Program-made: the position numbers and the translations under genes
Part shown: piece by piece, positions 25,441-33,675 of the stretch
Position numbering within the stretch: position 1 is the first letter of the stretch
Layout: the number at the start of each line of letters is the position of its first letter
Assembly (NCBI GenBank): GCA_020637815.1
Contig: JACKJS010000001.1
Span: 992,001-1,056,000, forward strand
Source: Hyphomicrobiaceae bacterium
Lineage (GTDB): Bacteria > Pseudomonadota > Alphaproteobacteria > Rhizobiales > Methyloligellaceae
Reading direction: 5' to 3'
Length of the DNA stretch: 64,000 nt
Notes under the pieces: model-generated
What the model was told of the DNA's origin: nothing
Database searches by the model: none
The model's input: the letters and a program-made list of their open reading frames with translations, nothing else

Positions 25441-25896
25441 CTACTTCGTAAGTTTCACGTCAATGCGGCTAGAGGGAACGAGGCGATCGACACAATCGCT
25501 TCTCGTATGCTTTCCTTCCTTGCATTCGAGAACGCCGTTGATAAGCAAGCTCCCGATCTTGTCGCAAGACATTTCCTTCAACTCAAACAGCTTCACGGTG
25601 CGCTTCTTTGCTTCAAGAGGCGCAATATCCATGGCGAAACGCCGCTCGACGACTTCTTCGCTGTTGAACACCACCAGGTCGACCTTCAGTTCCCCGTATT
25701 CGGAACCGCTCTGATTGTCGAAAACGAAATATGCCTGGCACCCATTCCCCTCCGGATTCAGCTTATTGAGCTCGACGCCAATCGTGTCGCTGCTCGCTTT
25801 CGCCGAACCGCCGACGACAAGCACCGTGCCCGCCAGCACGATGAGGGCCACAAAGGTCGCTCGCGTTGCATCCGCCGCCAATTTCAACACACGCAT
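25441..25896 (-). CDS. Exported protein of unknown function
   Basis: This 151-residue protein has an N-terminal hydrophobic signal (about 13-33, ending SAKAS) and a mature domain of alternating strands: VELNKLNPEGNGCQAYFVFDNQ, LKVDLVVFN, RRFAMDIAPLEAKKRTVKLFEL, CDKIGSLLINGVLEC. I recall similar small periplasmic proteins throughout rhizobia, sometimes labelled as Tat-signal domain proteins, with no known function. Four Cys in the mature part could make two disulfides. GAGGGGGG precedes the ATG. The gene stands 113 bases from the transpeptidase start on the same strand and may be transcribed with it. Confidence 0.7.
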   Translation of the reverse strand: MRVLKLAADATRATFVALIVLAGTVLVVGGSAKASSDTIGVELNKLNPEGNGCQAYFVFDNQSGSEYGELKVDLVVFNSEEVVERRFAMDIAPLEAKKRTVKLFELKEMSCDKIGSLLINGVLECKEGKHTRSDCVDRLVPSSRIDVKLTK

Positions 25897-26239
25897 ACCC
25901 CCCTCTGGATGCTGGTAACTTGGCTAAGTCAGAATTTCTAAGTGTTATGGCCTATTCTAAATTGCAAGCCTCTCCTTGTCATAAACCGCCAACGTGGCTG
26001 GTCACCGGCCAAAAAACGCGCGACGATTACCCTTCATCGACAAAGCCTATCGGGATGAACATTATCGTACGCCGGTTAACGAGTTCGTAGGACTGCTCCC
26101 CTCGAACGCAATGCAAGTGGGAGGCGGACTCTTTCCATTTTGGTCGTCGGAGGGCACTTGGTGCCTCTTTTTGGGGCCGTCGCTTGGATTCGGAGCGCAT
26201 ATGACTAGATAATGCCCGCGCATCCACGAGGAGGTCGTC
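25897..26239. other. Intergenic region with no gene seen
   Basis: This 343-base gap separates the divergent exported-protein gene and the 166-residue protein gene, so it should contain both promoters. It is more AT-rich at 25920-25960 than its surroundings, with TATTCT at 25952-25957 as a possible -10 element, but I see no matching -35. I see no RNA gene. GAGGAGG just before 26240 is the ribosome binding site of the next gene. Confidence 0.4.
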
Positions 26240-26740
26240 ATGGCTGATAAACAGAGATTCACCCCTGAGGAATGGGCCAAGATCCTCATGAGCCCGACCG
26301 TCGCCAGCATGGCGATCACGGCGGCAGACCCCAGCGGGCTTTGGGGCATGCTCAAAGAGTCGTTCGCAAGCGGCGCCGCTCTCGTCGCGGCAAAGACCGA
26401 TCCCGAAACCAACCCCCTAATCAAGGCTCTCATTGCGGACTACGAAACCGCCGACGGACGCGGCGAACTCAAGGAGGCGCTCCGTGCGCGCTTCGCGGGC
26501 GCCAAGCCGGACGAGTTGGTCGGCCGGACGCTTGCCGAACTTGGTGAGGTCGCCCAAATCCTCGATGCCAAGGCCCCGGAGGACGCCGCCGCGTTCAAGG
26601 CCTGGCTCGCCGACATCAGCCAAAAGGTGGCCGAAGCGTCCACGGAAGGCGGTTTCCTCGGCTTTGGCGGGGTGCAGGTAAGCGATGCCGAGAAGGCGAC
26701 GCTCGCGGACGTTCAAAAGACGCTGGGCACGATCGCCTAA
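26240..26740 (+). CDS. Conserved-looking helical protein of unknown function
   Basis: The 166-residue product (start MADKQRFTPEEWAKILMSP) is predicted from its heptads to be mostly helical and soluble. It carries several Ala/Asp/Glu-rich helices and a short glycine-rich turn (GGFLGFGGVQVSDAEKATL) near residue 145. There is no signal peptide or clear catalytic motif. A good GAGGAGG ribosome binding site supports it. It lies 29 bases upstream of the DUF937 gene, so the two are almost certainly co-transcribed. I do not recognise the family. Confidence 0.65.
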   Translation: MADKQRFTPEEWAKILMSPTVASMAITAADPSGLWGMLKESFASGAALVAAKTDPETNPLIKALIADYETADGRGELKEALRARFAGAKPDELVGRTLAELGEVAQILDAKAPEDAAAFKAWLADISQKVAEASTEGGFLGFGGVQVSDAEKATLADVQKTLGTIA

Positions 26741-26769
26741 GGACAGCAGCGCAAGGAGGAGCCGGAACG

Positions 26770-27903
26770 ATGGCAAACCTACAGGACATTCTTGCAAACG
26801 CGCAGCATGGCGACGCCATGGATCTGCTGGCGCGCGCATACGGGCTGACGCCGGAACAAACCCAAGCGGCCGTGGAGGCTCTGCTGCCCGCGATTTCCTT
26901 GGGCCTCAAGCGAACGACCGCCACCCCGGAGGGACTGGGAGCGCTCTTCAGCGTGGCGGCCCAGCAGCCCCAGCTCTTCGCGATGTACGAGGACCCCGGC
27001 GCCGCGCTTTCGCCGCAGGGGGTCGCCGCCGGTAACGCGGCCCTCGCGAATATGTTCGGATCGCCCGAAGCGAGCCGCGCGGTCGCCGCCCATGCGCAAC
27101 AGCTCTCCGGCGTGGGGGGCGCCATTCTCAAGAAAATCCTGCCCGTCCTCGTCGGCATGATCCTGTCCGGCCTGATGCGCGGCGGTTCGGGCCAGGCGGC
27201 GCCGGCCCCTCAACAGCCTGCGCCGCGGCAACCGATGCCGGAGCCGGGCGGCGGCGGGTTGTTCGACATCTTTCGCGAGATCCTCCAGCAAGGCGGCCCT
27301 GCGGCTGGACCGGCCTCGTACCCGCAAGGCCAGGGCCCCGTCCCGCCGATCGGCGACATTTTGGACTCCATTGGCGGCGGTCAACGCAGATCCGCCGAGG
27401 CCGAACCGCCCAGGTTCCCCGTCCCCGAAGCCGGACCCGACGTCTCCAGCGCAAACCCGCCGTCGCAGCCGCTGCCTCATCCGCCGGCATCCGGCGGCGA
27501 TCAGACCTTCCCCGGCGGACAAGACATGCCGGGCGGCGACGTGTTCGGACAAATCCTCAAGGAACTCGGCAAAGCGATCCAGGAAGGCCGTGTGAAGCCG
27601 GTGATCGTCGGACCCGGCGGGATGCCGTTTCCGGGACAGCAACCCTCAGGCGGCGGTCAAGCGCAGCCTCCAGGCGGCGGCGCGGGTGGCAACATCTTCG
27701 GTGACATCTTGAAAGAAGTGCTCGGTGGCGCGCTCGGCCAGGGGAAGTCCGGTCAATACGGCCTGATGGATCCGACGGGCGGCGCGGGCGCCGCGGTGTT
27801 TGGCGAGGCCCTGGAGACAGGCACGAAGATCGCGCAGCACCACGCTGAAACCCTACAGCAGATCTTCGACCGCTTCGGATCGGTGCCGCCGCAAGCCGAC
27901 TAA
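26770..27903 (+). CDS. DUF937 domain protein with disordered, motif-repeated tail
   Basis: This 377-residue protein begins with a DUF937-type helical domain (residues 1-135: NLQDILANAQHGDAMDLLARA, then LLPAISLGLKRT, then LKKILPVLVGMILSGLMRGG). The rest is a Pro/Gly/Gln-rich linker in which a short motif recurs: FDIFREILQQG (about 164), FGQILKELGKA (about 259) and FGDILKEVLGG (about 310). These look like short amphipathic helices strung on a disordered chain. AAGGAGGAG precedes the ATG. Function is unknown for DUF937 outside the YidB group; a scaffold or granule-associated role is speculative. The phasin-like gene follows on the same strand after 409 bases. Confidence 0.75.
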   Translation: MANLQDILANAQHGDAMDLLARAYGLTPEQTQAAVEALLPAISLGLKRTTATPEGLGALFSVAAQQPQLFAMYEDPGAALSPQGVAAGNAALANMFGSPEASRAVAAHAQQLSGVGGAILKKILPVLVGMILSGLMRGGSGQAAPAPQQPAPRQPMPEPGGGGLFDIFREILQQGGPAAGPASYPQGQGPVPPIGDILDSIGGGQRRSAEAEPPRFPVPEAGPDVSSANPPSQPLPHPPASGGDQTFPGGQDMPGGDVFGQILKELGKAIQEGRVKPVIVGPGGMPFPGQQPSGGGQAQPPGGGAGGNIFGDILKEVLGGALGQGKSGQYGLMDPTGGAGAAVFGEALETGTKIAQHHAETLQQIFDRFGSVPPQAD

Positions 27904-28312
27904 CGATCTCTAGACCTGGCGCGCCGTTGCAAGGGGCTTGCATCTTCGCGAACCGCGGAACGGACCTGCGATCCGCCTTCAGCCGACGAAGATCGGCGGC
28001 CCATGACGATCGGAACCGGCACGCAGATCGAAGCCGCCGAGGGAATTGGTCCCAATGCCCGTCGCGACAAGGCCGGAGCCTAGCCGCAATTGCCGGAACG
28101 CTCCGGCTGAACAGCGCGAGGGTTCTGTGCGGCGCGGACCACGATCCGCACACAGCTGTTATCGGCGGCTGCTATGATCTAGCCGTGTGGCGAGAATTCT
28201 GAACCGTTGCCGATTGTGGCTCTCGAAAGTTCAATGGACACAGCCGCTGAGTGGTTCAAATTCCACCTGCAATGCAACACATGGAAAACGCGAAACAAGT
28301 GAGGCTTTAGAC
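27904..28312. other. Intergenic region with no gene seen
   Basis: This 409-base gap lies between the DUF937 gene and the phasin-like gene. A small hairpin, GCAAG-GGG-CTTGC, starts near 27929 and is not followed by a T run. The frames here give only Arg-rich shadow peptides. A GGTTCAAATTCC at about 28255 resembles a tRNA T-arm but has no acceptor or anticodon arms around it. The promoter of the phasin-like gene is presumably in the last 150 bases. Confidence 0.4.
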
Positions 28313-28930
28313 ATGAGTGAGAAATCCCCGCTACAGGACAGCGTGAACATGTTCGTCGACTGGGCGAAATCCCGCTTGGACGAGATGTCGGCGAACGCGG
28401 CAACGCTCCAGGACAATCTCGACAAGCTGGACGCAACGACGCGCTCCCAAGCCGAGCAGGCCGTCACACAGCTCAAGCAATGGATCCAGCAGGGACAGGA
28501 CGACGTCAAAACCGCTCAGGACCAAGGCCAGGCAGCCGTGGCGCAGGCCAAGGCCGACATGGAGGCTCTTTGGAGCAAATTCCAAAACGGTTCGGGGAAC
28601 TGGGCCGATCTCGTGCAGGATCAGCAGGCTCTCTTCAAGGCCCGCGCACAGGCTCAGATGCAAGCTTGGCAGGACGCCGCCAACACTTACATGAAGCGCC
28701 TGAACAACGTCCAGGAGCAACACAGGGCTCAAGCCGAAGCCCAGGTCGCCGAGTTCAAGGCACAGGCTCAGAAGGCCCAAGCCGATCTGAATTCCACGAT
28801 GGACGAACTCGCGAAGGCCGGTCAGTCCTCATGGGCGGCCATGAGCCAGGCACTCGATCAGTCGCGCGATGCCTTTACGAAATCCATGGAAATGGCGACC
28901 AAGAGCTTCAACGACGTTCTCAAGGGCTAA
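28313..28930 (+). CDS. Phasin-like amphipathic coiled-coil protein
   Basis: This 205-residue protein is nearly all Ala/Gln/Lys/Asp-rich helix with a heptad look throughout, no signal peptide and no Cys. It has repeated AQAQ and QAxA runs at about 120-165 (KARAQAQMQAWQDAAN, then QAEAQVAEFKAQAQKAQADL). This is the style of phasins, which coat polyhydroxyalkanoate granules, and of apolipoprotein-like proteins; no synthase gene is nearby to confirm it. The ATG follows GAGG at nine bases. A strong terminator lies 41 bases after the stop. Confidence 0.55.
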   Translation: MSEKSPLQDSVNMFVDWAKSRLDEMSANAATLQDNLDKLDATTRSQAEQAVTQLKQWIQQGQDDVKTAQDQGQAAVAQAKADMEALWSKFQNGSGNWADLVQDQQALFKARAQAQMQAWQDAANTYMKRLNNVQEQHRAQAEAQVAEFKAQAQKAQADLNSTMDELAKAGQSSWAAMSQALDQSRDAFTKSMEMATKSFNDVLKG

Positions 28931-28970
28931 CCGCAGCCCTCATTCAACGGACTGGCCAAGATCGTTCCCG

Positions 28971-29004
28971 AGGGAGACCCCGGGCGGGTCTCCCTTTGAG
29001 TTTG
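28971..29004 (+). terminator. Rho-independent terminator after the phasin-like gene
   Basis: AGGGAGACCC at 28971-28980 pairs perfectly with GGGTCTCCCT at 28986-28995 around a five-base loop, and TTTGAGTTT follows. It ends the rightward transcript and lies just before the convergent serB stop. Read leftward the T run is missing, so it mainly serves the phasin-like gene. Confidence 0.75.
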
Positions 29005-29020
29005 AGATACATCTCTGGCG

Positions 29021-29683
29021 TTAGCGCGCAGCCAAGAGCGGACCTAGCACGGCCGTCAGCTCCGGCCCGTGGACAAATATATCTGAGCCCGCGACAACCG
29101 CCGGGCGCGTGGCGACCCCGCCGAACCCGATCACGAAGGCTCCGGCTTCGCGCGCCACGATGTCCGTTGCGCCATCGCCGACCAACGCCACGGTGCGGCC
29201 GCCATTGCTCAGCAGACGGCAAACGCCCGCCTTACCGTCGGGGCGCGCCAATGGCGATTCCTGATCGAAATCGGCATACGCACCGTCATGCCCAAGGATC
29301 ACGTCGACCGCATGAACGTTGTTCGCCGGGATGCCGAGCCGCTCCGCCAACGGCAGGATCGCTTGCCGCAATCCGCCGCTGACGATGTGCACGTCCGTGC
29401 CGGCGCCGTGCAGCGCCTCGACCGCTTCCACCGCCCCCACCACCATCTCATCGACGTAGAGTGCCGCGAGCCACGCGATCGCCGCAGCATCCGGACGCAC
29501 CAAGGCGAGGCGTTTTCGATACACGGCGTCCAGCGGCAGCTCGCCAGCCATGGCAGCCTCCGTCAACGGCGCGACCTCGCGTTCGACGCCCGCTCGCCGG
29601 GCCAATTCGTCGATCCCTTCGACCCGGCTCAGCGTGCTGTCGCAATCGAAGCAAACCACGTCGAAACCTTTGCCCTGCGCCAT
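29021..29683 (-). CDS. serB: Phosphoserine phosphatase-like HAD-IB enzyme
   Basis: This 220-residue cytosolic HAD enzyme is likely to dephosphorylate phosphoserine, the last step of serine synthesis. It carries the nucleophile motif CFDCDSTLSRVEGIDELA, the SGG motif (HIVSGGLRQAI) and the third motif VALVGDGATDIVA, in the order and spacing of SerB. Its ATG shares a base with the serA stop (TGATG), so the two are coupled. In a serine-cycle methylotroph serine is also a one-carbon acceptor, so this pair may matter beyond protein synthesis. The gene converges on the phasin terminator. Confidence 0.88.
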   Translation of the reverse strand: MAQGKGFDVVCFDCDSTLSRVEGIDELARRAGVEREVAPLTEAAMAGELPLDAVYRKRLALVRPDAAAIAWLAALYVDEMVVGAVEAVEALHGAGTDVHIVSGGLRQAILPLAERLGIPANNVHAVDVILGHDGAYADFDQESPLARPDGKAGVCRLLSNGGRTVALVGDGATDIVAREAGAFVIGFGGVATRPAVVAGSDIFVHGPELTAVLGPLLAAR

Positions 29684-31275
29684 CACAGCTCGAATTCCAG
29701 AGCTTGCTCGATCGGCGGCAACGACCGGATTTCGTCCATGGCCGCCGCCGATAAGGATGCCGACGTGCTGATGAGGGCGATCGCCATGTTGGGATCGCCG
29801 CTGACGCCCACCTGCATGCGGGATATGTTGATGTTCTCCCGGCCCAGTATGCCGCCGAGCGCGCCGACCACACCCGGCTGATCCCGATGGCGCGTGAAGA
29901 GGAAATGCCCCTCCGGCACCGCTTCCAACTCGTAGTCGTCGATCCGCACGAGACGCGCTCGGCTGCCGCCGAGAAGCGTTCCGGCGACGGTCGTCGTGCG
30001 GCCACCGCACTGCGCGGAGATTTCGATGAGCGACACGAAATCGCGCGCACTCTCGGTCTTGGATTCGCTCACGTCCATACCCTGCTCCTTGGCGATATGG
30101 CCGGCATTGACGCGATTGACCCGCCCGGTCATGCGCTGGCTGAAGAGACCGACCAAGGCCTCGGCGGTGATGGGCCGTGAGTCCAGCTCTGCCACGCGGC
30201 CGAATAGCCGGATATCCAACTGTGATATGGGACCCGCGCAAAGGGAGCTGACCAGCCGCCCAAGCGCATAGGCGAGCTTCTGATAGGGAACCGTCTGCGT
30301 GAGCTGATCGGAGCTGACCCGCGGCAGATTGACCGCCGTCTGCGCGGCACCGGTCGTCAGGAATTTTACCATGTCCTCGGCGATCCGTATGCTGACGGCC
30401 TGCTGCGCCTCCTCCGTCGATGCGCCGAGATGCGGCGTCAGGACCACGTTTTCCGTCTCGAGCAGCGGGGAGCCTGCGGGCGGCTCAGTCTCGTAGACAT
30501 CGAGGGCTGCGCCGGCGATGTGCCCGCTCTGCAAGGCCTCGAGAAGCGCGGCCTCGTCCACAAGCCCGCCGCGTGCACAATTGACGATGCGTGCGCCGGG
30601 CTTCATCGCCGCCAAGCGGGGCCCATTGAGCAAATGACGCGTTGATTCCGTGAGCGGACAATGCAGCGTTACGTAATCGACATTTGCGAGCAGGGCATCG
30701 AGATCGGCGCCCTCGGCGCCGTGTTGCGTCATGATCTCGGGCGCAACGAAGGGATCGTAGGCGAGAACGCGCATTTTCAGCGCCGCGCAGCGCTCGGCGA
30801 CGAGGCATCCGATCGTTCCGAAACCGACGACGCCGATGGTCTTGCCGGAGAGTTCGACGCCGGAATAGCGCGCGGGCTTCCACTCTCCCTTTCGGACGCT
30901 GCTGTCCGCTTGCGGCAGATTGCGGCTCAGCGACAACAGATGCGCGATGGACAGTTCCGCCGTGGTGGTGGCGTTGGCGTCGGGCGTATTGAACACCACG
31001 ACCCCGCGCTCGGTGGCGGCAGGAACGTCGATATTGTCGACACCGATCCCGGCCCGGCCGATAGCGCGCAGCCGCGATGCGGCCTCGATCACGGGCTTCG
31101 TGACGCGCGTCTTGGAGCGAACGATCAGCGCATCGTACTGCGCGATGCGGGCAATAAGGGCGTCTTCGTCAAGTCCGGTCTCCAAGTCGGCTTGTATTCT
31201 TGCGTCCTTGTCGAGGAGGTCACGGCCTGCGGCGTGGATGGGATCGGCGATCAGGACGGTATAAAGAGCAGTCAT
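29683..31275 (-). CDS. serA: D-3-phosphoglycerate dehydrogenase, long form with ASB and ACT domains
   Basis: SerA oxidises 3-phosphoglycerate to 3-phosphohydroxypyruvate, the first step of serine synthesis. The 530 residues include the NAD-binding GVVGFGTIGCLVAERC, the catalytic segment NCARGGLVDEAAL with Arg, LTPHLGAS with the catalytic His, the allosteric-substrate-binding domain, and a C-terminal ACT domain (RDQPGVVGALGGILGRENIN) for serine feedback. The ATG at 31275 follows GAAGG; the frame upstream is not family-like. Coupled with serB downstream. serC is not in the window. Confidence 0.95.
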   Translation of the reverse strand: MTALYTVLIADPIHAAGRDLLDKDARIQADLETGLDEDALIARIAQYDALIVRSKTRVTKPVIEAASRLRAIGRAGIGVDNIDVPAATERGVVVFNTPDANATTTAELSIAHLLSLSRNLPQADSSVRKGEWKPARYSGVELSGKTIGVVGFGTIGCLVAERCAALKMRVLAYDPFVAPEIMTQHGAEGADLDALLANVDYVTLHCPLTESTRHLLNGPRLAAMKPGARIVNCARGGLVDEAALLEALQSGHIAGAALDVYETEPPAGSPLLETENVVLTPHLGASTEEAQQAVSIRIAEDMVKFLTTGAAQTAVNLPRVSSDQLTQTVPYQKLAYALGRLVSSLCAGPISQLDIRLFGRVAELDSRPITAEALVGLFSQRMTGRVNRVNAGHIAKEQGMDVSESKTESARDFVSLIEISAQCGGRTTTVAGTLLGGSRARLVRIDDYELEAVPEGHFLFTRHRDQPGVVGALGGILGRENINISRMQVGVSGDPNMAIALISTSASLSAAAMDEIRSLPPIEQALEFEL

Positions 31276-31661
31276 GCGGTTAGCCTTCGTTGGATTCGGA
31301 GAGTTGGATTTTGCTGCGGTGCAAGATCGGCAGTCTCGGCGATAGCGGGATGAATTTCCATTCTCAGTTTTTGTAATCCGCATTTCCCTTTGGGATACCG
31401 CGGTGCTGTCGGGAACGGCCATTTTGTCAGCCGGTTTTCGAACCGCCTTAATTAGCTCCCTTAACCAATGCCGCTAACCAACGCCACCGGTTGAAAGAGC
31501 GCGCGCTCTGCAGGCGCGTTAGGGTTCCCCCAGATCGCTGACATAGCAAAAAGAGACGGGCCGGAGGCTCGATCGACAGCGGAAGCGGCGGTCGCCGGTT
31601 GAAACGCGTGGTGCCCTCCCCCATTTATCAGTGACGGGGGGCCAGGTTTGGAGATCTGGCC
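31276..31661. other. Intergenic region with a 12-base direct repeat and a GC palindrome
   Basis: This 386-base gap lies between divergent serA and the gene at 31662. TTAACCAATGCC (31461-31472) and CTAACCAACGCC (31474-31485) form a near-direct repeat with a 13-base period. Each contains TAACCA, part of the CtrA half-site, but the spacing does not match the full CtrA box. GAGCGCGCGCTC at 31497-31508 is a perfect palindrome. No gene or RNA is evident. Confidence 0.4.
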
Positions 31662-32333
31662 ATGTTACGATTTCTACTGTTTGTGGGCCTTTTGGTCACC
31701 GCCGCTTATATTTGGACCGCGCCGCCTCAGCAGGAGACGGCTCTCGGCGCCAACGAGGCCCCCGCCCCGAATAGCAAGCCACTTCTGACATCCTGGGGGC
31801 CGACGCTCGGCTCCTTGAGGAACGGCCCGGACGTAGCGGCTGCGCCGAACGACGCCAGCATGCGGGGTACGCAAACCGCCGCTGACGCGCACTTCCACCA
31901 ATACGGTCCGAAGACGGAGCTCTGGGTTCTTGGCCAGAGCAACGGTTTCAAGGATCCGGCCAATCCTGCCGCCGAGAACAGGGGCTGGGTGTCCGACGGC
32001 TATGTCGAGGGCACGGTCATCGCAGCAGCGACGCGGTCGGCGGCCGAAATCGAACGCGCCAACCCGGAAACGGCCAAGCCGGCGACCACGGTCGCGGCCG
32101 TGGCCACACCTGATACGGCCACACACGCAAAGCCCAGCGAGCCAGTCATCGACCGTATCGCGGCTGCACGGCCGCCGCAGCGGCGTGGCCTCTTCGCCCG
32201 GATCGCCGACGTCGAACCACGTGCCCCTGCGGCCGAGACCCGGCGCGGCACACGTAACCGAGGCTTCTTTGCCCGCCTTATGGGACGCAGCAAACAGGCG
32301 CAGCCGGTTTTCGCGCTCGCTCCGGCCCGATAG
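31662..32333 (+). CDS. Membrane-anchored protein of unknown function
   Basis: This 223-residue protein has one hydrophobic segment at residues 2-19 (signal or anchor). A low-complexity Ala/Pro-rich region follows, holding one folded-looking piece at about 80-120 (FHQYGPKTELWVLGQSNGF and NRGWVSDGYVEGTV). The C-terminus is basic with two similar short segments, RRGLFARIADVE and NRGFFARLMGRS. I do not recognise a family. The ATG follows GGAG at nine bases. It could be a cell-envelope protein. No partner is evident; the microprotein gene starts about 120 bases further on. Confidence 0.6.
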   Translation: MLRFLLFVGLLVTAAYIWTAPPQQETALGANEAPAPNSKPLLTSWGPTLGSLRNGPDVAAAPNDASMRGTQTAADAHFHQYGPKTELWVLGQSNGFKDPANPAAENRGWVSDGYVEGTVIAAATRSAAEIERANPETAKPATTVAAVATPDTATHAKPSEPVIDRIAAARPPQRRGLFARIADVEPRAPAAETRRGTRNRGFFARLMGRSKQAQPVFALAPAR

Positions 32334-32455
32334 ATCCGAATTCGCGGCCATGCATTACGCTCTGTAGTTCCTGACATCCTGAGAAATGGCGTAGACTTGC
32401 CCCGTCACGGCGGACGCGATCCGGCTCGCCACGATCAATCATGGGGAGCAACCGG

Positions 32456-32566
32456 ATGGCGGGAGAGACGGTTACGTTGTGGGGCATCCTGGCGGCGGTC
32501 GGCATAGGGATCGCGATCGCGGTCCTCATCGTATGCGCGATCAATCGCTCGAGACGCCGCTCATAA
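32456..32566 (+). CDS. 36-residue transmembrane microprotein
   Basis: MAGETVTLWGIL starts a 36-residue peptide with one helix of about 22 residues rich in Ile, Ala and Val, ending in a basic RSRRRS tail, which predicts an N-out, C-in helix. GGGGAG lies six bases before the ATG. It ends 12 bases before the metalloprotease start, on the same strand, which suggests co-translation or regulation of that membrane protease. An in-frame ATG at 32441 overlaps the ribosome binding site and is less likely. I do not recognise a family. Confidence 0.5.
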   Translation: MAGETVTLWGILAAVGIGIAIAVLIVCAINRSRRRS

Positions 32567-32578
32567 GAGCAGGACGCG

Positions 32579-33283
32579 ATGTTCGAGGACCCTCTTTTTT
32601 GGATATGCGTTCTGCCAGGCATGCTTCTCGGCCTCTATGCGCAATCGCGCATCAAGAGGAACGTCGCCTATTACTCGCAAGTGCGGACCGGAGGCGGGAT
32701 CACCGGCGCTCAGGTGGCCCGCCGGCTTCTCGATGCCAAAGGTCTGCACGACGTGGCCGTGGAGTCGACGCCCGGCATCTTGAGCGATCACTACGACCCG
32801 CGCGCCAAAGTCTTGCGGCTCAGCCAGAACGTCTATTTCACGCCGAGCGTCGCGGCGGCGGGCATCGCGGCCCATGAAACCGGGCACGCGTTGCAGGACG
32901 CGGAGGACTACACGCCAATGGAGGCACGCACCTATATCGTGCCGTTCGTGCAGTTGGCCTCGCAAGTCGCGCCCTGGCTGTTCGTGGCGGGACTTGTCCT
33001 GCAGATGAACGCCATCACCTGGACGGGCGTGGTCCTCTTTGGCGCCTCATTCGTATTCGCGCTGATCACGTTGCCCGTGGAGTTCGACGCGAGCCGGCGC
33101 GCGAAGAAGCTTCTCGTGAGCCAAGGCATCATTCAGGGCGAAGATCAGATCGAGGGCGTCGACCATGTGCTCGACGCGGCGGCGTGGACCTATGTCGCCG
33201 CCGCTGTTTCCGCAATCGGCGTGTGGTTGTTCTACGTGTTCGTCCTCCTATTCAGGGGACGCGGATCGGCAGCGCCACGCTAG
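32579..33283 (+). CDS. YugP-type membrane zinc metallopeptidase
   Basis: This 234-residue integral membrane protease has an N-terminal helix, a cytosolic or membrane-facing domain with the zinc motif HETGH (His99, Glu100, His103), and three more helices at about 120-195 and 205-225. The layout matches the neutral zinc metallopeptidase family (Zn_peptidase_2, YugP). The third ligand is probably in VEFDASRRAKKLL, near residue 165, which has an Asp/Glu pair. Substrates are unknown. A microprotein gene lies immediately upstream. The ATG follows AGGACGCG at five bases. Confidence 0.88.
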   Translation: MFEDPLFWICVLPGMLLGLYAQSRIKRNVAYYSQVRTGGGITGAQVARRLLDAKGLHDVAVESTPGILSDHYDPRAKVLRLSQNVYFTPSVAAAGIAAHETGHALQDAEDYTPMEARTYIVPFVQLASQVAPWLFVAGLVLQMNAITWTGVVLFGASFVFALITLPVEFDASRRAKKLLVSQGIIQGEDQIEGVDHVLDAAAWTYVAAAVSAIGVWLFYVFVLLFRGRGSAAPR

Positions 33284-33675
33284 CCGGACCGCCGATGCCA
33301 GCCGCAGGATAGCCGCCACGAAGGATTCCGAAGGTTGTCGCGGGATCGACGGAGACGCGGCCGGCACTGCTTCCCTCACACCGGCTACCCTCAATTGCAG
33401 CGCTGAGAATGTGCCAAACCTGTGTCACCTTGACGGCGCGGGGCTGCTTTGCGAGACCTCACGGCGCCTATCGAGGCGCGCTTCCTCGTTCGTGCGGCAA
33501 AACGCCGTGAGTGACTGCACCCGCGCCACGGGGATACGGAGTCGCGCCGGGTGCAAAAATACTGGCCGAAATGGCACCTGTTCAAGGCGCCGAATAAGGG
33601 CTACAGGTCCCACCCAACGATTGCCGTAGTTTCGCGCGACCAAGCTTTCCATGGGGCGGACGGCGTAAAGGAAGA
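33284..33675. other. Intergenic region with a nested inverted repeat
   Basis: This 392-base gap has no convincing gene. CTCACGGCG at 33458-33466 is a perfect inverted repeat of CGCCGTGAG at 33503-33511, and inside it GCGCC at 33464-33468 can pair with GGCGC at 33475-33479. The fold could be an RNA hairpin or a protein-binding element. There is no poly-T run to make it a terminator. The promoter of the exporter gene at 33676 must lie here. Confidence 0.35.

Noticed and set aside
27557..28202. Small open frames in the gap after the DUF937 gene
   Set aside because: Arg/Ser-rich composition, no ribosome binding sites and no plausible folds.
28248..28268. tRNA T-arm-like GGTTCAAATTCC
   Set aside because: No acceptor stem, D-arm or anticodon arm can be built around it, and the loop is eight bases.
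31311..31324. TTGC-N6-GCAA upstream of serA, a relaxed FixK consensus match
   Set aside because: It is only about 42 bases before the ATG, which would put the start of transcription inside the ribosome binding site. It is probably chance.
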